A DNA stretch of 64,000 nt from Pseudoalteromonas caenipelagi (GTDB lineage: Bacteria; Pseudomonadota; Gammaproteobacteria; Enterobacterales; Alteromonadaceae). The translations under genes and the position numbers were made by a program. Below are positions 54,336-64,000 of this stretch, piece after piece. The notes below the pieces were generated by a model that searched no databases, was not told the DNA's origin, and saw only the letters and a list, made by a program, of their open reading frames with translations. How positions within the stretch are numbered: position 1 is the first letter of the stretch; every line of letters begins with the position of its first letter. The stretch spans positions 405,453 through 469,452 of the forward strand of contig NZ_JABBPG010000004.1 of NCBI RefSeq assembly GCF_013140855.1. Reading direction: 5' to 3'.

Positions 54336-54842
54336 CTAGCGAGCAGCAAACTTTGCTTCTTTTTCAAGTTTTTTACGAATACGTTGACGCTTTAAAGGCG
54401 ATAAGTAATCGATAAACAACTTACCCATTAAGTGATCTAGTTCGTGTTGTGTACAAATAGCTAAAAGGCCGTCAGCATCATAGCTATACTCTTCACCTTT
54501 TTCATTGAGTGCTTTCACGGTGATTTCTTCAGCGCGGTCGACTTTAGCCCAAGAGTGCGGTACTGATAAACAGCCTTCTTCACTTGTGGTTGAACCTTCT
54601 TTACGCACAATCTCTGGGTTAATGAGTACCAGTGGCTCATTACGCTCTTCAGATACATCAATTACCACGATGCGCTGGTGAATATCAACCTGAGTTGCTG
54701 CTAAGCCAATGCCATTTTCATCATACATGGTTTCTAGCATGTCTTTGACTATTTGACGAATTTCGTCATTCACTTCAACAACGGGTTGTGCAACTGTGCG
54801 CAAGCGCTCATCTGGAAATCTAAGTACTTCTAACTTTGCCAT
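54336..54842 (-). CDS. def: Peptide deformylase
   Basis: Removes the formyl group of nascent proteins; iron enzyme. 168 residues with the three family motifs [17 protein letters not shown] (Cys ligand) and [12 protein letters not shown] (two His ligands and catalytic Glu). First gene of the leftward operon, divergent from the LysM gene. Confidence 0.97.
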   Translation of the reverse strand: MAKLEVLRFPDERLRTVAQPVVEVNDEIRQIVKDMLETMYDENGIGLAATQVDIHQRIVVIDVSEERNEPLVLINPEIVRKEGSTTSEEGCLSVPHSWAKVDRAEEITVKALNEKGEEYSYDADGLLAICTQHELDHLMGKLFIDYLSPLKRQRIRKKLEKEAKFAAR

Positions 54843-54961
54843 GGTTACCTTTTATAGTTAAGCTTAAATGCAAAATATTGTATGTTCTTATTTTAGCCAT
54901 TCGCGTTCCCCTTTAACAGGTTTTGGTTGATAATATCGAAAAATAACTCAAGGAAGCCATA

Positions 54962-56086
54962 ATGAAACACTCATTTACAGCGCTTATCATGGCAACTTGT
55001 ATTGCTTTTTCTGCCTTTGCACAGGAAACCCTTACTGTAAAAGGTGATGCTCCCATTCAATATACCGTCAAAGACGGTGACACTTTATGGGATATTTCTA
55101 AGCTGTATTTATCATCTCCGTGGCAATGGCAAATGCTTTGGCAGCAAAATCCACAACTAAGCAACCCTCACCTAATTTATCCTGGGGATGTCCTAAAATT
55201 ACAGTTTGACTCGCAAGGGCTGCCGTTACTATTACTGGATAAGGGGGTTAAAAAGCTCTCTCCGGTGGCGCGCGTGACAGTACAAAAAAGTACGGCTATC
55301 CCAACTTTACCAATGGCGTTAATTGAGCCATTAATTGCGTTTGAACAGGCTTTAAGTGAGCAAGACTTAAAGGGTCATCCATATGTTTTGGGGGCAAACT
55401 ATAACGTGAAGTTGGCAACTCAAGGGCACGTACTATATGTAAAAGGCGACCTTGAACAATATACACACTACGGCATTTATAACATTGGTGACCCATACCT
55501 CGACCCCAAATCGACCGAAATATTAGCGTATGAAGTGCGTTTAGTGGGGACTGCTAGAGTGCTAGCTGAGGGTAATCTTGCGCAAGGCGCTCCGGCAAAA
55601 GTACGCGTTGAGTCAGCAAAACGAGAAATAAAAGCAAGCGATATATTAATGCCGCTTTCAAAAGGGCATAGCTTTTCTGTTCAATTTAACATGTTGCGAC
55701 CGTCGCAAGAGGTTAACGGCACTATTATCGCCAGTGATAATAAGTTAAGGGAATTTGGTGCTACCTCAGTGGTAATTCTTAATATCGGAAAAGAACAACA
55801 ACTCAAAGAAGGTCATATACTTGATATTAATAAACGCTCACCTACAGTTATTGAAGGCAATAAAGGGCCTCGTTATGTTGAAGATGCCAATAGCTTAGAG
55901 AAGTTTACAAAAAGCGTTAGGGAATTATTTGGTACTGAAAACACAGATAACAGCGTGGTTTGGACTATGCCTGAGGAGAAAGTCGGAGAGCTAATGGTGT
56001 TTAAGGTCTACGACAAAGTCAGTTATGCGCTAGTTACCGATGCGACACAGCCAATAAGAGTTGGAGATAGCGTTAGCGTGAACTAG
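54962..56086 (+). CDS. LysM-domain periplasmic protein
   Basis: A 374-residue exported protein: signal peptide (MKHSFTALIMATCIAFSAFA) and one LysM module at about 33-80 (YTVKDGDTLWDISKLYL ... NPHLIYPGDVLKL) that binds peptidoglycan. The remaining 290 residues form several beta-rich units without a recognised catalytic site. Such a gene precedes dprA in many gammaproteobacteria. Divergent from def. Confidence 0.85.
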   Translation: MKHSFTALIMATCIAFSAFAQETLTVKGDAPIQYTVKDGDTLWDISKLYLSSPWQWQMLWQQNPQLSNPHLIYPGDVLKLQFDSQGLPLLLLDKGVKKLSPVARVTVQKSTAIPTLPMALIEPLIAFEQALSEQDLKGHPYVLGANYNVKLATQGHVLYVKGDLEQYTHYGIYNIGDPYLDPKSTEILAYEVRLVGTARVLAEGNLAQGAPAKVRVESAKREIKASDILMPLSKGHSFSVQFNMLRPSQEVNGTIIASDNKLREFGATSVVILNIGKEQQLKEGHILDINKRSPTVIEGNKGPRYVEDANSLEKFTKSVRELFGTENTDNSVVWTMPEEKVGELMVFKVYDKVSYALVTDATQPIRVGDSVSVN

Positions 56087-56112
56087 TCGCTCGAATGCTC
56101 TAAGGAGGGAGC

Positions 56113-57204
56113 ATGAAATACTTATCAATATTACATAGCTTGGCGCTACATACTTGCAAAGGTATTGGTATCGCAACCATTGATGCACTTCAGATGAAGT
56201 GTGATTTGTCATCATTATTTAAACTATCCTTGAAAGAGCTCAAACAGCTTGGCTTAAGTGATGCGCTAGCTCAGCAGTTATGCAGTATCGATTGGGGCTA
56301 TTTACAGCGTATCGAAGAGCGTTGCAAGCAGCAAGGAATAGCCATTATCAGTTATTTTGACAATCGTTACCCATCCTTACTTAGAGAAATAGCCAGTGCG
56401 CCTTTAATTTTATTTTGCAAGGGAAACACTGCGTTACTCACCGAGCCGCAAATCGCCATTGTTGGCAGTCGCAGTGCCACAGCCACAGGGTTGGAAATAG
56501 CGTCTGATTTTGCTTATCGGTTAAATTTGGCGGGTCTGACGGTAACGTCGGGGTTGGCGCGCGGTATAGATGGTGCAGCCCATAAAGGGGCGTTAGCTCA
56601 TGATGGCGCCACGATAGCAGTCTTAGGTACAGGGGTTGATATTATCTATCCTAAGCGCCATAACTTGCTATATCAGCAAGTGTGTGAACGGGGGTTGCTA
56701 GTCAGTGAATTTTTGCCTGGATGTGGGCCGCAAGCAAACCATTTCCCGCGTCGCAACCGAATTATCTCTGGGTTATCTTTAGGTGTTGTGCTGGTTGAAG
56801 CCGAGATAAAAAGTGGTTCGCTGATAACTGCAAGGTATGCATTGGAGCAAAACCGTGACGTTTTTGCCGTGCCTGGTTCAATTAAAAATCCATTGGCACA
56901 AGGGTGCCATTACTTGCTAAAGCAAGGAGCAAAGTTAACTGAATGCGTAGAAGATATCATTGAAGATGTGAGCTTTTTGTCCCAAAACGGTCTATATAGT
57001 ATAGAGAGCGTGATAAAAAATGACTCACCACAGGAGGACTGCCCAATATTGCAAAACCTTGGCTTTGAGGTTACTTCGATAGATACCTTAACGCAAAGGA
57101 CCCAGTGGCCAGTAGATCGCGTAACTGCACGTTTATTGGACCTAGAGCTTGAAGATAAAGTAGAACGCGTCTTAGACGGCTACATTAAATTAGCGAGGGG
57201 TTAA
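56113..57204 (+). CDS. dprA: DprA, DNA-processing protein
   Basis: Loads RecA on incoming single-stranded DNA during transformation. 363 residues: N-terminal helix-hairpin (SAM-like) domain, a Rossmann core with [57 protein letters not shown] and [22 protein letters not shown], and a C-terminal winged helix. It starts 26 bases after the LysM gene. Confidence 0.96.
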   Translation: MKYLSILHSLALHTCKGIGIATIDALQMKCDLSSLFKLSLKELKQLGLSDALAQQLCSIDWGYLQRIEERCKQQGIAIISYFDNRYPSLLREIASAPLILFCKGNTALLTEPQIAIVGSRSATATGLEIASDFAYRLNLAGLTVTSGLARGIDGAAHKGALAHDGATIAVLGTGVDIIYPKRHNLLYQQVCERGLLVSEFLPGCGPQANHFPRRNRIISGLSLGVVLVEAEIKSGSLITARYALEQNRDVFAVPGSIKNPLAQGCHYLLKQGAKLTECVEDIIEDVSFLSQNGLYSIESVIKNDSPQEDCPILQNLGFEVTSIDTLTQRTQWPVDRVTARLLDLELEDKVERVLDGYIKLARG

Positions 57205-57206
57205 TC

Positions 57207-57680
57207 ATGTTTGATATCCTAATGTATCTATTTGAGAACTATATCCACAGTGAAGCGGATATCTTTGTTGAGCAAAATGAGTTAACTGATGAATTGCTCA
57301 GGGCAGGGTTTAATCAAGAAGAAATCTACAAAGCGCTTGATTGGCTAGAGCAACTAGCTGACTTGCAGCACAGTGACGAAATTCCCTATCTAAACAGCAA
57401 AGCTGATAGCGCGATCCGCATTTACACCGAGCAGGAGTGCCAAATGTTGGACGTAGAGTGTCGCGGCTTTTTAATGTTTGTTGAGCAAGTAGGTGTGATT
57501 GACTCTATTACTCGTGAAATGGTGATCGATCGTTTGTTTGCGTTGGAAAAACCAATCATTGGCTTGGAAGATTTAAAGTGGGTAATTTTAATGGTGCTGT
57601 TTAATGTTCCAGGTAAAGAACAGGCCTACGCACAAATGGAAGATCTGATATTCGATGAACCAGGTGGGTATTTACATTGA
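57207..57680 (+). CDS. smg: Smg (DUF494) family protein
   Basis: A 157-residue protein matching Smg, a small acidic cytoplasmic protein of unknown function, by its opening [16 protein letters not shown], its length (E. coli 157) and its place directly after dprA (two bases). No catalytic motif is evident. Confidence 0.93.
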   Translation: MFDILMYLFENYIHSEADIFVEQNELTDELLRAGFNQEEIYKALDWLEQLADLQHSDEIPYLNSKADSAIRIYTEQECQMLDVECRGFLMFVEQVGVIDSITREMVIDRLFALEKPIIGLEDLKWVILMVLFNVPGKEQAYAQMEDLIFDEPGGYLH

Positions 57681-57762
57681 TTATTTTTGGGCTCATCTCT
57701 TGACCCCAAAACCATGGCGGTTATATTAGGCGCAAATTTGTACGCTGGGCTAGAAAGGTATT

Positions 57763-58330
57763 ATGAGTAAGATTGACCATTCTTTGTTTAACGCGGATCA
57801 TCATGCGTTAGAAAAAGAGTATGAAGTTTGCCCCGAATGTGGCTCTGAGCTAGTCATGAAGCACAGCAAAAATGGGCCATTTCTGGGCTGCGCCAGTTAC
57901 CCTCAGTGTCATTACATTAGAGCACTTACACAACACGATAATCATGATATTAAAGTACTTGATGATTCTCCATGCCCAGAGTGTGGTGAACCGCTTGTGA
58001 TCCGCAATGGAAGGTATGGCATGTTTATTGGTTGTACTGGCTACCCTCAGTGTCATTACATTGCCCATGATGAACAAGACGATGAAGCTGAGCAAGCTGT
58101 CGATTGCCCTAAATGCCAAAAAGGTTCATTGACAAAACGCAAAAACAAATATGGTAAGTTCTTTTATTCTTGTGATCGATACCCTCAATGCAAGTACAGC
58201 CTTAACCAACAGCCCGTTGCACACCGTTGCCCCGCGTGTGATTGGGGAGTAATGCTGCAAAAACAACGTGCAGGAAAAGCTGTGCTACAATGCCCACAAA
58301 AGGCTTGTCAGCATAAAATTGAGAGTGAAA

Positions 58331-58338
<8 letters not shown>
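57763..58338 (+). CDS. yrdD: Topoisomerase I-type zinc-finger protein YrdD
   Basis: 191 residues made of four C4 zinc modules as found at the C-terminus of topoisomerase I: CPECGSELVMK ... CASYPQC, CPECGEPLVIR ... CTGYPQC, CPKCQKGSLTK ... CDRYPQC and CPACDWGVML ... CPQKAC. It probably binds nucleic acid. Position before tsaC is the E. coli order. The end overlaps tsaC by eight bases. Confidence 0.9.
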
Positions 58339-59823
<1,485 letters not shown>

Positions 59824-59827
59824 CCAT

Positions 59828-59852
59828 ATAAAAAAGGTGCCCACGGGGCACC
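59828..59852 (-). terminator. Terminator of the chemoreceptor gene (possibly shared with hemF)
   Basis: AGGTGCCC - ACG/CGT - GGGCACCT; on the minus strand a T-run follows (A-run 59828-59833 on the plus strand). Confidence 0.75.
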
Positions 59853-59911
59853 TGAAACACAGCATAACAATTCTTTTTCAATTAGATTCGTTTATTCAGA
59901 ACCGAGGTTAT

Positions 59912-61519
59912 TCAATCGAGTTTAAAGCTTCTTACTTGCTCGTCTAAAGAGCGAGCAAGAGAAAGTAGCTCTTCACTTACTTGCTTACTACCATGAGCAT
60001 CAACCAAAGATTGCTCTGCATTATCTCTTATCGCGATAACACTTTGATTTATCTCTTCAGCGGCTAAGTTTTGTTGCTCAGTTGCATCAGCTATTTGTAC
60101 GTTTAAGTCGTTTATTTCGTGCATCTGGTTGGAAATGTTTTTCAGCGCTTGTGCAACTTGCTTTACCTGTGCAGCTCTATCATCTGCTTCTTCGCATGAT
60201 GCGCTCATGGCTTTTACGGTTTGCTCAGCTTCGCTTTGCAGTTTATCAATGGTGCGCTTTATTTCATCTGTAGAGTCATGAGTGCGAGTTGCAAGCGTAC
60301 GCACTTCATCTGCGACCACTGCAAAGCCGCGACCAGCTTCGCCCGCACGAGCAGCCTCGATAGCGGCATTCAGTGCTAGTAGGTTGGTTTGTTCTGCAAT
60401 GCTGCTGATCACTTCAAGTACTTTTCCTACCTCTAGTGTTTGTGTTTGCAGTTGGCTTACCTGTGTTGCTGCTTGGCGTACGTCTTGCGCCAGTTGATTA
60501 ATACTTTGCTCGGTACGCTCAGCGACAGCCATGCTTTCTTCGGCAAGATGATTACTACTATCTGATTTTTCTGATGCAAAGTGCGTGGTGTTCTTAACTT
60601 CACTGGATGAGCACTCCAGCTCATTTATTGCGGCTGCAACAGAGTCAGTACCTTGCTTTTGTTGTAAAATAGCGCGCTCGGTTGTATCAGCTGAAGTGTA
60701 GATAGTTTCGGCGGATTGAATCAGCACTTTTGAAGTATGTGATACTTGGCCGATGTTATCTTTGAATGACGCCATCATCTTATTGTAGTTAATGGCTAAG
60801 CGACCCAGCTCATCGTCAATGTTATCGTCTATACGCAGGCTTAAATCTTTATTTTGCGAAGCAAGTCGCATGGTGCGGCCCAACGTTTTTAGGCGTGTAA
60901 TAAACAGCTTTCGAAAGAGCGTGCCCAAAATCACAAATGTTACGACAAAAATCCCTGTTAATAACGCGGTGCTTAGCCAAGTATTGGTTTGTACACTGGA
61001 ATCAATATCATCCAATGAATAGCTAATTTTGACCACGCCTAGTACATCACCTTCTTGTGCTTGGTGACAACCCAAGCAGTTGGTGCCCTTGTAATCAGCT
61101 TTGGCTACCATGGGTCGTAAGTATGTCATTACGCGCGAATCGCCGCGCGTTTCTATAAACAAAGACTCTTTGCCATTTAGCGCTTGAAGTTCTGCATCTC
61201 CATTGGGAGATTGATTTGTATTGCCCGCGCCATAAATTTTCACGACTTGTGAGCCTCGAATAATATGGGCATCTTCAATATTTGGATGTGCTCTGAGTTT
61301 TTGGCTTAGAATTTCTCTGTTAGCCATGGTGCCTGTAAGCATCATAGTATTGATAGAGTCAAAATAGTTGTCTGCCAATAAACGAATATTTTCTGACACA
61401 GTTTCTTGCGCCAATTGCTGTTGTTGGCTTGAACTGCTTAGAATACTGGCTACTAATACTAAAATACCAGTTACCGCAAGTAAGGCATAAATTTTATGTT
61501 GAATAGAAGTCACACGCAT
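59912..61519 (-). CDS. Methyl-accepting chemotaxis protein with a periplasmic CxxCH heme motif
   Basis: A 535-residue chemoreceptor. First membrane segment at about 11-30, periplasmic sensor to about 180, second membrane segment, HAMP ([20 protein letters not shown]) and the signalling domain with tip [25 protein letters not shown]. The sensor holds NCLGCHQ with Cys148, Cys151 and His152, a c-type heme attachment motif like that of the Tll0287/DUF3365 sensors. That predicts a redox- or gas-sensing receptor. A truncated hemoglobin is encoded next door. No ligand can be read from the sequence. Confidence 0.9.
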   Translation of the reverse strand: MRVTSIQHKIYALLAVTGILVLVASILSSSSQQQQLAQETVSENIRLLADNYFDSINTMMLTGTMANREILSQKLRAHPNIEDAHIIRGSQVVKIYGAGNTNQSPNGDAELQALNGKESLFIETRGDSRVMTYLRPMVAKADYKGTNCLGCHQAQEGDVLGVVKISYSLDDIDSSVQTNTWLSTALLTGIFVVTFVILGTLFRKLFITRLKTLGRTMRLASQNKDLSLRIDDNIDDELGRLAINYNKMMASFKDNIGQVSHTSKVLIQSAETIYTSADTTERAILQQKQGTDSVAAAINELECSSSEVKNTTHFASEKSDSSNHLAEESMAVAERTEQSINQLAQDVRQAATQVSQLQTQTLEVGKVLEVISSIAEQTNLLALNAAIEAARAGEAGRGFAVVADEVRTLATRTHDSTDEIKRTIDKLQSEAEQTVKAMSASCEEADDRAAQVKQVAQALKNISNQMHEINDLNVQIADATEQQNLAAEEINQSVIAIRDNAEQSLVDAHGSKQVSEELLSLARSLDEQVRSFKLD

Positions 61520-61613
61520 CGCACAATTCTCCGTTATGAGATGCGTATTATGAATAAAGTGGTAAAACCAGATTTTGACTTAGCGCAAAGAGCGTTTAAG
61601 TAAGTCTGCTACT

Positions 61614-62063
61614 TTAGTCTTGATTGATCATATGGCTGGCAAGTTGCGACAAAGAGTGTCGTAGCCCTTCACGAAGCAATGGGTTGTCAATTTCTAAATC
61701 AAGGGCTTTGTCCATACAGTGCATCCACTGATCTCGAAGCGCTTGATCTATCGGGAAAGGCATATGTCGTTGTCTTAGTCTCGGATGGCCGTACTTTTCT
61801 ACAAATAGATCGGGTCCACCTAGCCAGCCAGACAAAAACTCGAAAAATACTTGTCGAATTCTATCTAATGGTTGTGGATGCATATCATAAAGTGGCTTTG
61901 CATATGGGTCGCTGGCCATAATGTCATAAAACCTGTCAGCCAAAGCGCGGGCACCGGATTCACCGCCAATGATCTCATAAGGTGTTTTTTCAGGCGTTGG
62001 GGGGGAGTTGGTATTTTCTTGGCTTGCATCTTTGTTGAAGATGCGTTTAATTAACTGCTTCAT
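61614..62063 (-). CDS. Truncated hemoglobin, group II-like
   Basis: A 149-residue protein with a short N-terminal extension, then a 2-over-2 globin fold: YEIIGGESGARALADRFYDIM, the distal FFEFLSGWLGGPDLFVEKYGHPRLRQRHMPFPI carrying the proximal His and the group II WLGGP motif, and a C-terminal helix with the Trp of RDQWMHCMDKAL. Group II globins bind O2 or NO or aid peroxide defence. Start ATG 62063; the longer frame runs into the divergent aroE. Confidence 0.9.
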   Translation of the reverse strand: MKQLIKRIFNKDASQENTNSPPTPEKTPYEIIGGESGARALADRFYDIMASDPYAKPLYDMHPQPLDRIRQVFFEFLSGWLGGPDLFVEKYGHPRLRQRHMPFPIDQALRDQWMHCMDKALDLEIDNPLLREGLRHSLSQLASHMINQD

Positions 62064-62089
62064 AAACTTAATAACTTCTAGGCATAGAC

Positions 62090-62911
62090 ATGGATAAATA
62101 TGCGGTTTTTGGTCACCCAATAAAACACTCTAAATCACCGATGATCCACCAAGCCTTTGCAAGGCAATATGGTGAATTGATCAGTTACGAAGCGATTCTA
62201 GCACCTTTAGATGGATTTAAAGAGTCTATAGATGCGTTTTTTGCAGCTGGTGGTAAAGGTGCTAATGTTACTTTACCTTTTAAAGAAGAGGCATTTTCGC
62301 TTGCCGATAAACTGACTGAGCGTGCAAAGTTGGCAGGAGCTGTGAATACGCTCAAGCGTATTGACGCAGGGTTGTTGTTAGGAGATAACACCGATGGCGC
62401 AGGTTTGGTCGCTGATTTGCTTCGCCAAGGTGCGCAATTAGAAAACGCAAAGATACTGCTGTTAGGTGCCGGCGGAGCAGCGCGTGGTTGCATTTTTCCA
62501 CTCATCCAAGCTGGCGTCTCAAGTATTGAGATTGCCAACAGAACACAAAGCAAAGCGCAAACTTTGGCGCAAGCGTTTAGTCAATATGGTGATGTGATTG
62601 GCTGTGGGCTGGATAATATAAGTAATGCAGACTTTTCTATTGTCATTAATTCTACATCCTCAAGTGTATCAGGGGATACGCCAAATATAGACCCTGTTCA
62701 TATACAAGCCTGTGTATTAGCTTATGATATGTTTTATAGTGACCAGCAAACCAGTTTTCTGGATTGGGTTGCCACATATAATAGCAGCGCAAAGTTGCTT
62801 GATGGGTTGGGGATGTTAATTGGGCAAGCGGCTGAAGCTTATTATGTTTGGCGTGATAAGCATCCAGATGTTACACAAGTTATTCATGAGTTTAAACAAG
62901 GCTCCATATAA
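62090..62911 (+). CDS. aroE: Shikimate dehydrogenase AroE
   Basis: NADPH-linked reduction of 3-dehydroshikimate, a step towards chorismate, the precursor used by the TrpE-like protein of the island. 273 residues: substrate domain ([34 protein letters not shown] with the catalytic Lys, DNTDGAGL) and nucleotide domain ([26 protein letters not shown]). Divergent from the hemoglobin gene. Confidence 0.97.
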   Translation: MDKYAVFGHPIKHSKSPMIHQAFARQYGELISYEAILAPLDGFKESIDAFFAAGGKGANVTLPFKEEAFSLADKLTERAKLAGAVNTLKRIDAGLLLGDNTDGAGLVADLLRQGAQLENAKILLLGAGGAARGCIFPLIQAGVSSIEIANRTQSKAQTLAQAFSQYGDVIGCGLDNISNADFSIVINSTSSSVSGDTPNIDPVHIQACVLAYDMFYSDQQTSFLDWVATYNSSAKLLDGLGMLIGQAAEAYYVWRDKHPDVTQVIHEFKQGSI

Positions 62912-63154
62912 ATGAATCAAAGTATTTTATTCAATGATGATGTCAGTGTTGAGAGTCAACCTAGCACACTTTGCTTTTCTGCGATGGTAAATGGCATGAT
63001 GGTACAGTGTCGGATAGAAACGCCTCCCATGGGAAAAGAAGAGGCGTTAGCACACTTTAAAGCGAAGCAGTTCGATTATGAAATGTTGGCTGAACAACTT
63101 ATAGAAGATGAAGACTTCCAAAGTGATGGCAGTGTTTTACTGTCCTTCCTCTAG
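62912..63154 (+). CDS. yrdB: YrdB, DUF1488 family protein
   Basis: An 80-residue acidic protein starting directly after the aroE stop, as yrdB does in E. coli. It shows FNDDVSVESQPSTLCFSAMVNG and ALAHFKAKQFDYEMLAEQLIEDEDF, typical of DUF1488. Function unknown. Its end overlaps the end of yrdA by 18 bases. Confidence 0.85.
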   Translation: MNQSILFNDDVSVESQPSTLCFSAMVNGMMVQCRIETPPMGKEEALAHFKAKQFDYEMLAEQLIEDEDFQSDGSVLLSFL

Positions 63155-63670
63155 ATACTCATTTTTCAGTTGTACGTAATTTTGTGCTGAAACCTTTAAA
63201 AAAGTAAGTTCATCTTCTGTGAGAGGGCGGGCTTTCTTTACTGGGCTTCCCACGTACAAGTAACCCGATTCAAGCGTCTTGTTTGGCGGAACTAAGGCTC
63301 CTCCACCGATGATGACATCGTCCTCTACGGCGACATTATCCATAATAATGGCGCCCATACCGACGAGAATACGGTTACCTAGCTTGCATCCGTGTAACAT
63401 CACTTTATGGCCAACCGTTACATCATCGCCAATAACAAGAGGGTAACCATCTGGGTTACTTTTACTAGCGCGAGTTAAATGTAGGACTGAACCATCTTGT
63501 ATGTTGGTTCTGGCACCAATCTTGATGTAATTCACATCTCCTCTAGCCGCAACTAAAGGCCAAATACTACTATCGGAGGCAATTGTTATATCACCAACCA
63601 GTACTGCAGATTCATCGACATAAACGCCCTCGGCCAGGTTAGGAACAACCCCTTTGTAGCTTCTTAACAT
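63137..63670 (-). CDS. yrdA: YrdA, gamma carbonic anhydrase-like hexapeptide protein
   Basis: Left-handed beta-helix protein of the gamma-carbonic anhydrase family, 177 residues from ATG 63670 (AAGGTGG upstream). Hexapeptide repeats are clear, and the metal-ligand segments SVLHLTRA, VGHKVMLHGCKLG are conserved with three His. Carbonic anhydrase activity of this family is not always shown. In E. coli yrdA likewise adjoins an rRNA operon. Confidence 0.93.
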   Translation of the reverse strand: MLRSYKGVVPNLAEGVYVDESAVLVGDITIASDSSIWPLVAARGDVNYIKIGARTNIQDGSVLHLTRASKSNPDGYPLVIGDDVTVGHKVMLHGCKLGNRILVGMGAIIMDNVAVEDDVIIGGGALVPPNKTLESGYLYVGSPVKKARPLTEDELTFLKVSAQNYVQLKNEYLEEGQ

Positions 63671-63856
63671 AATAACCACCTTATCTTTACTCTTTATCTA
63701 GTGTAGAGCTTTCAAAATAAATTAGCCACAGGCTATATTTTGGATACTATTTAGGTCATTCATGGGTGTAAAGTTATCAAAAGTAGCCTTTTCGCTCGAA
63801 AATTGCGCGAACAACCTATTTTCATCACTTTTCTTCAAAAATTCTGCAAAAACCGC

Positions 63857-63893
63857 TTGCGCTTTTAATTCGCCGCCCTATAATGCGACCCCA
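63857..63893 (+). promoter_or_regulatory. rRNA operon promoter P1 (rrn P1)
   Basis: -35 TTGCGC at 63857-63862, 16-base spacer, -10 TATAAT at 63879-63884, and a GC-rich discriminator GCGACC. The downstream CCACTGACACGGA is nearly the same as E. coli rrnB P1. Transcription should start about nine bases past the -10. The rRNA genes begin past the right edge. Confidence 0.88.
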
Positions 63894-63981
63894 CTGACAC
63901 GGAGCGCTACGCTGAATAAGCAAAGCAACAACGAGTCAGCGTCGAGTAAAACTTAAATTTAAAACTTCTTAAAATTAAGTG

Positions 63982-63987
63982 TTGACA
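63982..63987 (+). promoter_or_regulatory. Putative rrn P2 -35 element, cut by the window edge
   Basis: TTGACA lies about 90 bases past the P1 start, the place of rrn P2. Its -10 would fall beyond base 64000. Confidence 0.5.
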
Positions 63988-64000
63988 AAAAAATGGGAAT

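Noticed and set aside
62185..62553. Minus-strand ORF of 122 codons
   Set aside because: Antisense shadow of aroE.
63762..63956. Plus-strand ORF of 64 codons
   Set aside because: It covers the rrn P1 promoter and has no family resemblance.

Overview
The window looks like the origin-proximal chromosome of a marine gammaproteobacterium, most likely Pseudoalteromonas or a close relative. Evidence: the linked order rsmG-mnmG-oriC-mioC and rpmH-dnaA-dnaN-recF-gyrB-glyQS, the blocks def-fmt-rsmB-trkA / dprA-smg-yrdD-tsaC-hemF-aroE-yrdB-yrdA leading into an rRNA promoter, an OPAA-type prolidase typical of Alteromonadales, and a GC content that appears near 40-43 percent.

Layout. 1-3676: rsmG (cut by the left edge), mnmG, an E. 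coli-like oriC (AT-rich 13-mers, DnaA boxes, about 15 GATC sites), mioC and a second, weaker GATC-rich gap. 3677-8438: accessory genes, an EAL phosphodiesterase and a large LRR-Roc-COR-TIR (Roco) protein whose ribosome binding site lies in a strong hairpin. 8462-9829: mnmE. 10023-24680: a CadC-like membrane regulator followed by an apparently single operon resembling an alkylquinolone (pqs) pathway: anthranilate-CoA ligase, anthranilate synthase I and II, a second acyl-CoA ligase, a GST-like protein, PqsB-, PqsC-, PqsD- and PqsE-like proteins, a short-chain dehydrogenase and a heme-oxygenase-fold diiron oxidase fused to a cupin. 24788-26807: a periplasmic thiol-redox operon (CcdA/DsbD-like, TlpA-like, tandem thioredoxin-like). 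27310-29906: yidC, yidD, rnpA, rpmH. 29907-36508: a GATC/DnaA-box-rich gap, then dnaA, dnaN, recF (with two parS-like sites inside it) and gyrB. 36687-64000: mostly core genes: glyQS, a lipoprotein, tusA, fadBA, slt, pepQ, yigZ, trkH, a PilZ protein, trkA-rsmB-fmt-def, a LysM protein, dprA-smg-yrdD-tsaC-hemF, a chemoreceptor with a heme motif, a truncated hemoglobin, aroE-yrdB, yrdA and an rrn P1 promoter at the right edge.

How the genes fit together. The most interesting system is 12885-24680. The set PqsA + TrpEG + PqsBC + PqsD + PqsE is a complete route from chorismate and fatty acyl groups to a 2-alkyl-4-quinolone. This operon adds enzymes absent from the Pseudomonas pqs operon (second ligase, GST-like, SDR, HDO-cupin) that could tailor the product or supply its acyl chain. 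A 23-codon leader ORF with tandem Trp codons overlaps the pqsA-like start, and its Trp codons coincide with the likely Shine-Dalgarno of that gene; this suggests tryptophan-responsive translational control. The island appears to have been inserted between yidC and mnmE, which are adjacent in many relatives. Functions beyond family level are inferences from sequence.
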